Assembly (NCBI GenBank): GCA_013695925.1
Contig: JACCZO010000021.1
Span: 1 to 8,960 of the forward strand
DNA: 8,960 bases
Reading direction: 5' to 3'
Origin: Chthoniobacterales bacterium
Lineage (GTDB): Bacteria > Verrucomicrobiota > Verrucomicrobiia > Chthoniobacterales > UBA10450
The position numbers and the translations under genes were made by a program. Shown here in pieces: positions 1 through 6,539 of this stretch (position 1 is the stretch's first letter; each line of letters opens with the position of its first letter). Under the pieces are notes generated by a model, which was given only the letters and a program-made list of their open reading frames with translations, made no database searches and had not been told where the DNA came from.

Positions 1-129
1 GCCCAATGCGACATGGGGACTGCCCAACCCGTTCAAAAATATTTTCAAAAAAATGAAAAAAATGCTTGTCAGGGTGGATTTCTTCCTGAATTCTCACCGC
101 CAAACCTAACCAAACCAATGGAGAAACAA
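1..129 (+). promoter_or_regulatory. 5' leader of the TonB-dependent receptor gene
   Basis: This is the untranslated leader of the receptor gene. The reading frame stays open from position 13, but the encoded stretch is not protein-like, and a secretion signal begins only at position 130. A TTGTCA hexamer at 66-71 could be a -35 box, but nothing close to a TATAAT box lies 16-18 bases downstream, so no promoter is firmly assigned. A Shine-Dalgarno GGAG at 120-123, six bases before the ATG at 130, fixes the start; the in-frame ATG at 118 has no such signal. The first ~60 bases are A-rich and may hold part of the promoter region. Confidence 0.3.
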
Positions 130-3100
130 ATGATCAGAACTGTAATCACGAAGTTCGGACTTCTTCGCACGGCCCTCGCGGTCGGCGTGGCGATTCCGAT
201 TCTTGCGGGTTCCGGTGCGTTCGCTCAAGAGCCTTCGCCCGCAGCCCTGAGCCCGGCCGAGCCGCTTAACGCGCCCGGCGCAACTGGAGCCGGCCCCCTT
301 ACCGGCAATGAACCGCCCACGAGCGCTGGCGGCGGCGTCGCCGAAACCGAGCGCATCATCGTCACCGGTTCGAACATCCCGACCGCCCAGGAAGTCGGAC
401 CGAACCCGGTCCTCAACATCAACCGTGACCTGATCAACAAATCAGGTGAGCGCTCCGCGGAAGCACTGATCAAGAATCTTCCCGTGGCCAACGGTGGTGG
501 TGTTCCGATTTCCAACAACGGCACTGGCTTTACTCCAGGTGCGTCGGCGATCTCGCTGCGCGGCCTCGGACCTGAAGCCACGCTCGTCCTGGTGGACGGT
601 CGGCGTCTCGCTCCTTACCCAATCGGTAACGGCGGCACCTCTTCGTTCTTCGATCTGCGCTCGATTCCGGAAGCGGCCATCGAGAGCATCGAAATTCTGA
701 AAGACGGCGCTTCCACCACCTACGGCGCTGACGCCGTGGCGGGTGTTGTGAACATCAAACTGCGCCATGACTACAAAGGCGTCGAAGCCAGCGTGGAATA
801 CGGCAACACGACCGACAAGGATTCGGGCGAATACCGTGCCTCGGTCATCTTCGGAGTCGGCGACGGCAATACGCAGATCACCGGTGCGATGAACTTTTAC
901 CATCGTAACTCGATCTTCAACCGGGACCGCGGCTATTCCGCCGTGCCTCCGTTCCTGAGCACGAACTCGACTCCGGAAAACCTCCAGCTCACCTTCGAGT
1001 CAGTCGTCGAAGCTGGTGGAACGCCGCCCGAGGGACGCGGCCCTGGTTCGGTCTTCTTCGGCCACGCGCCGTTTGGTTCGGATGGCTTTTCTCCGGCCAG
1101 TGACTATACCTACACCACCTCGCGTTCGTCGTTCTTCAACTTCAACCAGTATTCGAGCTCCTATCCGGAAATCGAGAACTACGGTGGGTTCGTGAACTTC
1201 ACGCACAAACTCTTCGGTGACCAGATGGTCCTCTTCGGAGATTTGTTCTATCAGAACACGACCTCGCACGACGAGCTGGCGCCTTCCGCCACGGGCTCGT
1301 TCCAGACGGCCGGTTCAACCACCCTGGCAATCCCGCCGCGCGAAAACAACATGGGCGAGACCCCGAATGGTGGCCCGACCTATGAAGAAACCGGCGTTCC
1401 GCTGGATGCCTTCAACCCCTTCAACCCCTTCAACCAGATCATCTCTGGTGGCAGCCGCGCCCGTCTGCTCGAATTCGGCAATCGCCTGTTCGACAACGAA
1501 ACCGATAACTTCCTCGCCACCTTCGGTGTGCGGGGCGACAAGCTGTTTGACGGCACTTGGGGTTACGACGGTGGTTTCCGTTATAACAATATCAAGGCAA
1601 CCCAGAGTGGGACCTTGGTTTCGACCTCGCGTTTCAATCGAATCTTGAACCAGAACGATCCGATCTTCCTAGAGGGCGGTGTTCTCGAGGGAGCGTCGGC
1701 CTTCAATCCGTTTGGTGATGCGCAATCGGGCGCTCTCAATCCGCTGAACGTTGCAACCACCGACTTTGCGACGGTGCATCCGAACGACGTCTCCACCTCC
1801 GAGGTGATGACCCTCGACCTCAACATCTACACGACCGCGCTCTTCAAGCTACCGGCGGGTGGAGTTGGCTTCGCCTTCGGTGGTCAGTTCCGTCGCGAGC
1901 AATTGGCCCAGGAAGTCGACCAGTTAAACATTGATGGCGACATTATTGGTAGCTCGCCTGCTGCCACCACTCAGGCCGGCCGGAAAGATTGGGCAGTCTA
2001 CGCGGAAACGAACATTCCGATCTTCAGCCCAACCTTCAGCTTCCCTGGATTCTATTCCTTGGAACTCACGGCGGCGGTTCGTTATGAGGAATTCCGCAAT
2101 AACAGCACCAATGTGGCCGTGCCGAAATTCGGCATCCGCTGGCAGCCGATCGACGAGACCCTCACGGTTCGCGCCACGATCGGCAAAGGCTTCCGCGAGC
2201 CTTCTCTGATCGAACTCTATGGCAGCCCGACGTCGGCTCTGACTGGAACGATCGATCCGCTCCCGACGTCGCTCGGTGGTCCTCCGACTCCCGTGGGTGA
2301 TGATTCGCGTTTCGAGTCCGAAACCCCGGTCGTATTCACCAGCTCGCCAGTGCTGCAGCCGGAAGATTCCGTCTCCTTCACCGCGGGCCTGGTTTACACT
2401 CCGAAGTATGTTACCGGCCTCACCCTCTCGGTTGACGTGTGGGATACGGAGCGGTCAGGAGTCGTGATTCAGTCCAGTCCGAACGACGTGCTTCAGCGCG
2501 AGCTTGCTGGGTTAAGCGGCACCGGTACCGGATTGCAGCCTGGTGAAAGCGTCGAGCGCGACGATGCCGGATTTATCACCCGTATCTTCACGCCGTTCAT
2601 CAACAGCGGCACGATCAAGGCCAACGGTATCGACTTCGGTCTGCAATACATCTATCCGACCAACTGGGGCACTTTCACCTCGTTGACGAATGCCACCTGG
2701 CTGAATTCGTTCCAATTCGCCAACGCCCCGGGCGTTTCAGAGCAGGAATTCGCGGGTAGCGCCACCGATCCGTTCTCTGCGAACGACGGTTACATCAAGT
2801 GGAGAGGTATCCACCGTCTCGATTGGAACTGGAACGGCTTCGATGTCGTCGGAACCCTTCGTTACACCGATGGCTTCCATGATCGCAAACCGAACGGCCG
2901 CATTCACTATGTGAGCCAACTCTGGACGATCGATGGACAAGCCTCGTATGACTTCACCTTCGTCGCGCCGGTTGAGAATCAGCCCGTGGCTGGTTACTCG
3001 AAGGACGCCAAGGACATGTCGATGGGCAAAGATGGCCGCCCGACGATGTCGTCTGATGCGCAGTCGTCCAGCTACGGTCTCCCGGTCTGGCAGCGTGTGC

Positions 3101-3255
3101 TCAATGGCACCACCGTTACGCTCGGTTGTGTCAACATCACGGGCGAAGATCCTCCGAAGGCCTATGGCTTCGGCGGTAACTCGACGGGCTACCCTGGCTT
3201 CCTTTACGACGCCACCGGCCGGTTCGTCTACGTCCAGCTGACGAAGAAGTTCTAA
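130..3255 (+). CDS. TonB-dependent outer-membrane receptor
   Basis: This 1041-residue protein is a ligand-gated outer-membrane channel energised by TonB-ExbBD. Residues 1-32 form a signal peptide (basic start, hydrophobic core LAVGVAIPILAG, cleavage after AFA). A Pro/Ala/Gly-rich linker follows to about residue 72, then a TonB-box-like ERIIVTGSN (74-82). The plug domain spans roughly 95-215, with its hallmarks LRGLG (143-147), LVLVDGRR (152-159) and DGASTTYGADAVAGVVNI (192-209). The rest is the beta-barrel, rich in aromatic and polar alternating strands and ending in the terminal Phe of LTKKF, the type of C-terminus recognised by the BAM machinery. There is no N-terminal STN domain, so no sigma/anti-sigma signalling is expected. 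The closing segment DPPKAYGFGGNS...GYPGFLYDATGRF matches my memory of large verrucomicrobial receptors. The substrate cannot be told from sequence: siderophore, vitamin, saccharide and peptide remain possible. The start at 130 is supported by a GGAG Shine-Dalgarno. The gene appears to be monocistronic, with a terminator just downstream. Confidence 0.95.
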   Translation: MIRTVITKFGLLRTALAVGVAIPILAGSGAFAQEPSPAALSPAEPLNAPGATGAGPLTGNEPPTSAGGGVAETERIIVTGSNIPTAQEVGPNPVLNINRDLINKSGERSAEALIKNLPVANGGGVPISNNGTGFTPGASAISLRGLGPEATLVLVDGRRLAPYPIGNGGTSSFFDLRSIPEAAIESIEILKDGASTTYGADAVAGVVNIKLRHDYKGVEASVEYGNTTDKDSGEYRASVIFGVGDGNTQITGAMNFYHRNSIFNRDRGYSAVPPFLSTNSTPENLQLTFESVVEAGGTPPEGRGPGSVFFGHAPFGSDGFSPASDYTYTTSRSSFFNFNQYSSSYPEIENYGGFVNFTHKLFGDQMVLFGDLFYQNTTSHDELAPSATGSFQTAGSTTLAIPPRENNMGETPNGGPTYEETGVPLDAFNPFNPFNQIISGGSRARLLEFGNRLFDNETDNFLATFGVRGDKLFDGTWGYDGGFRYNNIKATQSGTLVSTSRFNRILNQNDPIFLEGGVLEGASAFNPFGDAQSGALNPLNVATTDFATVHPNDVSTSEVMTLDLNIYTTALFKLPAGGVGFAFGGQFRREQLAQEVDQLNIDGDIIGSSPAATTQAGRKDWAVYAETNIPIFSPTFSFPGFYSLELTAAVRYEEFRNNSTNVAVPKFGIRWQPIDETLTVRATIGKGFREPSLIELYGSPTSALTGTIDPLPTSLGGPPTPVGDDSRFESETPVVFTSSPVLQPEDSVSFTAGLVYTPKYVTGLTLSVDVWDTERSGVVIQSSPNDVLQRELAGLSGTGTGLQPGESVERDDAGFITRIFTPFINSGTIKANGIDFGLQYIYPTNWGTFTSLTNATWLNSFQFANAPGVSEQEFAGSATDPFSANDGYIKWRGIHRLDWNWNGFDVVGTLRYTDGFHDRKPNGRIHYVSQLWTIDGQASYDFTFVAPVENQPVAGYSKDAKDMSMGKDGRPTMSSDAQSSSYGLPVWQRVLNGTTVTLGCVNITGEDPPKAYGFGGNSTGYPGFLYDATGRFVYVQLTKKF

Positions 3256-3281
3256 GCTCAGCTTAACCAGTAGATTCTGCG

Positions 3282-3319
3282 AAGAGGCAGCGGTTCACTC
3301 CGCTGCCTCTTTTGCTTTT
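3282..3319 (+). terminator. Rho-independent terminator of the receptor gene
   Basis: A perfect 12-bp stem (AAGAGGCAGCGG at 3282-3293 paired with 3300-3311) encloses a six-base loop, TTCACT. It is followed by TTTTGCTTTT, and starts 27 bases after the receptor stop codon. On the opposite strand no T-rich tail follows the hairpin, so it probably serves only the + strand receptor gene. The remaining ~80 bases before the sulfotransferase stop show no further clear structure. Confidence 0.9.
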
Positions 3320-3402
3320 CAGCGCGCGCCCGGATTCGGCCCAAATCGGAAACGTACGCCCCTCCGCTTGTCGGGGGTCGGACTACCTGGTCGTTTTCGG
3401 GC

Positions 3403-4191
3403 CTACACCTTCCAGTCGCTGCAATTCCAGCCCAGCAGGCTCTCCAGGCGAGAGATGTCGTCCTTGTAGGCATCGTAAAGAAAGCGCCGCTCTTCGGCCG
3501 TCATTCTGCGCTCGTAAGGAATCCGGTTTTGCTCCCGATTCTTCACCGTAGCCAGCGGCTCCACTCCCAGGAAGGCAAACACCCCGTTCACAACTTCCTC
3601 AGTTCGTTTGCGGAACTCCTCAAATTTTATGACCTGCACCTGTTCTCGAGGGAAAAAATGAAAAACTCTCTCAATCTGCGTCGCGTAGAATCCGCGATCG
3701 AGGTATGACGTCCTGCGGGCTTGAAAAGGTTGCGCTGCAAGCGCGCGGTTAGGCTCCTCGGCAATCGCCTCCAGAAAGCCGAGGCTCTCCTGTTTTCGTT
3801 CCCGATACATGTTCCAATGCGAAAAGGCGCGGTCGGCCGGATTCCGCAGGAGAATGATGAGCTTGATCGCGGGGTGATAATCCCGTATCCGCTCCATCGC
3901 CGGCTTCCAATAGGTATAAATCGGCGTAACCGAGCCGGTCACGAGCGAGTGCCGCTTAAACTTTATTCCTTCGTGCAGGATGTCGTAATCCACTTTTCCT
4001 TCGGCGAAGCGTTTCTCATCATCAAAGAAATGGCGACGCGGGTGGTCGATCATGTGCGCCTCCTCACTGTGGGCCAGGGTGACGTTAGGGTGCTGATCGA
4101 GATGATAGTGCAGTGCGCTGGTGCCGCCTTTTTGGGTTCCGGCCACAATAAAATCGAGCCGGTCTATCCGTGTTTGTTTTGGTCGAAACAT
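3403..4191 (-). CDS. PAPS-dependent sulfotransferase
   Basis: This 262-residue cytoplasmic enzyme is predicted to transfer sulfate from PAPS to a hydroxyl or amine on an acceptor. The 5'-phosphosulfate-binding loop is visible near the N-terminus as GTQKGGTSAL (18-27), preceded by the usual beta strand FIVAG. The 3'-phosphate-binding motif is LLRNPADRAFSHW (114-126), with Arg116 and Ser124 as the expected ligands. SEEAHMIDHPRRHFF (42-56) sits where N-deacetylase/sulfotransferase-like enzymes have their catalytic Glu and a KEPxFF-type motif, so Glu43 or Glu44 may be the base; this is an inference from position. TGSVTPIY (85-92) corresponds to the G-x-x-(S/T)-P-x-Y segment of the family. Length fits a single Sulfotransfer domain with no signal peptide or membrane anchor. 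It lies downstream of a methyltransferase on the same strand, which suggests decoration of a polysaccharide or metabolite. The acceptor is unknown. The Shine-Dalgarno is weak (GAAAG very close to the ATG), consistent with expression from the upstream gene's transcript. Confidence 0.88.
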   Translation of the reverse strand: MFRPKQTRIDRLDFIVAGTQKGGTSALHYHLDQHPNVTLAHSEEAHMIDHPRRHFFDDEKRFAEGKVDYDILHEGIKFKRHSLVTGSVTPIYTYWKPAMERIRDYHPAIKLIILLRNPADRAFSHWNMYRERKQESLGFLEAIAEEPNRALAAQPFQARRTSYLDRGFYATQIERVFHFFPREQVQVIKFEEFRKRTEEVVNGVFAFLGVEPLATVKNREQNRIPYERRMTAEERRFLYDAYKDDISRLESLLGWNCSDWKV

Positions 4192-4323
4192 CGTCTTTCA
4201 TCGCAGATTAGCCGAAGCAGTCGAAAACCGGAAGTTCCCTTCGCAAATTGTGAAGTTGACGCTCGGCCGAGAGAGACGCAACTCGCAAACAAGCTCGTCA
4301 ACTTTGTCGGACCGCAGGAGTGA

Positions 4324-5040
4324 TTACGTTCCCGCGACAAACGAAACGTGGCTGCGTTCGAGCTTGCCGCCGTGCTTCTGGAACACCTTCAGGATTTCAG
4401 GCGTGTAGTATTTCCCGTCATAGGCCGCATTCAGGTCGAAGAAGATCCGGCCGCCCGGCTTGAGGTGCGTCTTCAGATCCGTCAGAAAAAAATCCCACTC
4501 CGCTTCGCCCCAGCGCCAGGAATCTTCATGCCCGCCGTGAAAGGCCGTTGCAAAAGCGGTGATTAAATCGAATTTCCGCCCGAAATCCGGCAGCTTCTCA
4601 AAACCGTTGATCCTGTATTCGAGGCGATCGACCCCGAGCAGATCGATTAACTCATCAAAGACAGGGATGCCGCTGACGTCCAGACCCAGCCCGCGATGGC
4701 CGAGCGCTTCGGCAACGAAAAGGAAAAATCCGGCGCCACAGCCGATATCGAGGATTTCGTGCGGATAAGTGGTGCGGTGGAGGTTAAAATCCTGCGCGCG
4801 CTGGATGTTGTGCCGAAGATGCTTTTCGACGTCGGCATACTTCGAGTAGTGGCGCCACAAACTCGGTGTCGACGGAGAAAGCGCGCTGTATTTCGCCTGT
4901 AACTCGCGCAGCCGCGCCTGATCAATTTTCCCCAGCAGCGGCTCCGTCCCGATCGGGTGCAAGACTCGACGCAGGCGACGCCAGGCGCGCCGGTAGGTCA
5001 GTGGTTGGCCGATCTTCGCGAGCGATTCCGAGAACTTCAC
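4324..5040 (-). CDS. SAM-dependent class I methyltransferase
   Basis: This is a 238-residue Rossmann-fold methyltransferase. Motif I, the SAM-binding loop, is ILDIGCGAGFF (96-106). The acidic residue at the end of strand 2, expected to bind the ribose hydroxyls, is Asp121 in GLGLDVS. Motif II-like FDLITAFATAF lies at 157-167 and the post-II segment LKPGGRIFFDLNAA at 193-206. The first ~90 residues are an Arg-rich helical region with HYSKYADVEKHL (64-75), a layout seen in small-molecule or sugar methyltransferases, but the acceptor is not identifiable. No signal peptide is present. Translation starts at GTG, supported by GGGAAAGG (5046-5053) upstream. It is the first gene of a probable two-gene unit with the sulfotransferase 132 bp downstream; that gap holds no gene or terminator that I can see. 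An O-methylation plus O-sulfation pair acting on one glycan or metabolite is plausible but inferred. Confidence 0.85.
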   Translation of the reverse strand: MKFSESLAKIGQPLTYRRAWRRLRRVLHPIGTEPLLGKIDQARLRELQAKYSALSPSTPSLWRHYSKYADVEKHLRHNIQRAQDFNLHRTTYPHEILDIGCGAGFFLFVAEALGHRGLGLDVSGIPVFDELIDLLGVDRLEYRINGFEKLPDFGRKFDLITAFATAFHGGHEDSWRWGEAEWDFFLTDLKTHLKPGGRIFFDLNAAYDGKYYTPEILKVFQKHGGKLERSHVSFVAGT

Positions 5041-5045
5041 CGCCG

Positions 5046-5050
5046 CCTTT
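5046..5050 (-). promoter_or_regulatory. Ribosome binding site deciding the GTG start of the methyltransferase
   Basis: On the minus strand AAAGG (within GGGAAAGG) lies five bases before the GTG at 5040. It is the only purine-rich site suitably placed, and no in-frame ATG lies nearby, so it supports the non-ATG start. Confidence 0.6.
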
Positions 5051-5130
5051 CCCGGTCCGTCAGAATTGGTCGTTGGTCGAGCGCTCGGGATATCTTGAGG
5101 TTCCTCCTCAGTTTCAATGGCTCACTCATT

Positions 5131-5370
5131 GAAAATGACGAAACCAGAATGGACGAAGGACGAACAAACCCAAATGACGAAGCCCAAAGGAGCTTTCCCT
5201 GGAGGGCCAGGAAGGCTTTCCCAATTTTTGCAGGCGGCTCTCTCGCCGTTAGAAATGGAGGCCGGGTTTGCAACCCGGCTTGGACGGCTTGCAAAACCGT
5301 CCTCCGCTAAATCTCGCGTGGCCGCCTTCGTCATTGTTTCTGATTTCGGATTTCGAGCATCGTCATCTCC
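5131..5370. repeat. TGACGAA-type intergenic repeat array, arranged as inverted halves
   Basis: The left half (about 5131-5190) carries TGACGAA at 5136-5142 and 5175-5181 with degenerate copies between (TGGACGAA 5150-5157, GGACGAA 5158-5164). The right half (about 5321-5370) carries the reverse complement, TTCGTCA at 5327-5333, plus related TTTCGGATTTCGAG and ATCGTCATC. The double hairpin at 5249-5310 sits between them. Frames through this stretch give low-complexity peptides such as GFVIWV...FVIF, typical of repeat-derived false ORFs. From memory, similar TGACGAA repeats are common between genes in verrucomicrobial and other soil-bacterial genomes. With the flanking bases, this accounts for the gene-free interval 5041-5519. 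Confidence 0.6.
5249..5310. repeat. Double-hairpin palindromic element with TTTGCAA cores
   Basis: Two adjacent hairpins are visible. The first (5261-5279) has an 8-bp perfect stem, GCCGGGTT/AACCCGGC, with loop TGC. The second (5282-5302) has GGACGG/CCGTCC closed over CTTGCAAAA; read on the minus strand it folds further, with one G-T pair, to the same TGC loop. Both therefore contain a TTTGCAA-like core with unrelated stem sequences and opposite orientation. An outer pair, GGAGG (5257-5261) with CCTCC (5301-5305) and TTAG (5249-5252) with CTAA (5307-5310), brackets the element. No T-run follows, so it is not a classical terminator. It resembles REP/BIME-like non-coding repeats. Confidence 0.7.
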
Positions 5371-5466
5371 CTTCAGCCACTGTTCTGAAAAGGACCTATC
5401 TGGATTACTTGCTCGGTTTTCACAGGCACAGTGAACGATACGGAGCCGTTCTCTGTTTTTCCAAAG

Positions 5467-5472
5467 CATAAT
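5467..5472 (+). promoter_or_regulatory. Possible -10 box before the metallopeptidase gene
   Basis: CATAAT matches the sigma-70 -10 consensus at five of six bases. It would place transcription start near 5479, giving about a 40-base leader before the ATG at 5520. No convincing -35 hexamer lies 16-19 bases upstream, so the assignment is weak. If right, it excludes the in-frame TTG at 5472 as the start codon. Confidence 0.25.
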
Positions 5473-5519
5473 TGTCCAAACGTGACACCGCCCCGGGAGC
5501 CCTGCTACCGTTCCGCCCA

Positions 5520-6539
5520 ATGGATGCGGTCGATTGGACAACCTTGAGCGACGAGGAGCTTCTCGAACGCCGTATCTCCAATCTTGGCCTGCGGCTCGAT
5601 GGCACCCCTCTCGAGCCCCTTATCCGGCAGCTCTACGACGAGTTGACCGGGCGTGGTTTGTTGCTACGACCGCCTTGTCACATCGGCGACGAATGGTTCG
5701 TCCCGGTCGGGATTCCGGCGATTTTCGTTCCTTTTTTTCTCGTGCACGATCGCCTGCGCACGCTGGAGCGGACGATGATGCTCGAGGTCGAGGGTGGAAC
5801 CAAGGAGTGGTTCATGAAACTCATCCGGCACGAAGCCGCGCATGCCTATAGTTATGCCTACCAATTGCCGCGGAAGAAGAAGTGGCAGCAAACTTTCGGT
5901 CGCACCTCCCGGGAGGAAACCCCGGATGTTTATCACCCGCGCCCCTTCAGTCGCAGCTATGTGGTCCATCTCGACGATTGGTACGCGCAGAGCCATCCGG
6001 ACGAAGATTTCGCCGAGACCTTCGCCGTCTGGCTCACCCCGGGGCTCGATTGGCGCACTCGGTATGCCGGCTGGAAAGCGTTGCAAAAACTCGAGTATGT
6101 CGACGAACTCATGCGCTCGCTTGCAGGGAATCCGCCGCGACATCTGCCGGATCACCGTGTCGCCGACTACGATTGTTTGAACCAGAAGCTCAAGACCTAC
6201 TACACGCGCAAGCGGAAGCTTTACGAGGACACTTATCCCGATTTTTACGATGCCGACCTGCACCAGCTTTTTGCCGCCACTCCCGGGCCGGGAAGGATCA
6301 CGGCGACCGCCTATTTGCGGCGCCGGCGCCGGCGGCTTTTGAATTCGGTTTGCCAGTGGACTAACGAGAAAAAGTTCCGGGTAAACAAACTCCTCGCCCG
6401 CTTGATCGATCGTTGCGATCAGCTCGATTTGCATGTTTTGAATGACGATCCGCAGCAGGATTTTCGGGTCACCTCTTTCATCACCACCCTGGTCATGAAT
6501 TATCTGTTCACCGGCAAGTTCAAGCGCACCAAAACGTGA
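5520..6539 (+). CDS. Putative zinc metallopeptidase (HExxH...E, Peptidase_Mx/COG4307-like)
   Basis: The product is 339 residues from the ATG at 5520. An in-frame TTG at 5472 would add 16 residues (SKRDTAPGALLPFRP) that look unstructured, and neither start has a good Shine-Dalgarno, so ATG is preferred. The zinc site is HEAAH (104-108, Glu105 as general base). The downstream HPDEDFAETFAVWL (159-172) probably supplies the third ligand, Glu166, as in gluzincins. This HP.EDFAE signature is what I recall from proteins annotated as putative zinc-binding metallopeptidase. No signal peptide or membrane helix is seen, so it should be cytoplasmic, unlike many secreted HExxH proteases. The C-terminal third (from about 212) is basic and helical, with YTRKRKLYEDTYPDFYDADL and an unusual run of six Arg (267-272); its role is unknown. 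The stop codon overlaps the start of the ATP-grasp gene by four bases, so the two are co-translated and probably functionally linked. The substrate is unknown; it may be a peptide or peptide-like product of the partner ligase. Confidence 0.8.
   Translation: MDAVDWTTLSDEELLERRISNLGLRLDGTPLEPLIRQLYDELTGRGLLLRPPCHIGDEWFVPVGIPAIFVPFFLVHDRLRTLERTMMLEVEGGTKEWFMKLIRHEAAHAYSYAYQLPRKKKWQQTFGRTSREETPDVYHPRPFSRSYVVHLDDWYAQSHPDEDFAETFAVWLTPGLDWRTRYAGWKALQKLEYVDELMRSLAGNPPRHLPDHRVADYDCLNQKLKTYYTRKRKLYEDTYPDFYDADLHQLFAATPGPGRITATAYLRRRRRRLLNSVCQWTNEKKFRVNKLLARLIDRCDQLDLHVLNDDPQQDFRVTSFITTLVMNYLFTGKFKRTKT

Noticed and set aside
13..129. N-terminal extension of the receptor reading frame from the ATG at 13 or 118
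   Set aside because: The encoded residues are not protein-like, would hide the signal peptide, and neither ATG has a ribosome binding site, whereas the ATG at 130 has GGAG six bases upstream.
3721..4323. 200-codon + strand frame opposite the sulfotransferase
   Set aside because: No recognisable motif; it mirrors the sulfotransferase, whose two PAPS-binding motifs are clear.
5122..5541. 139-codon minus-strand frame in the intergenic region
   Set aside because: The peptide is a translation of the TGACGAA-type repeats and hairpins, of low complexity and without a credible start signal.
5664..6434. 256-codon minus-strand frame opposite the metallopeptidase
   Set aside because: It is antisense to a gene with an intact HExxH...E site and shows no domain of its own.
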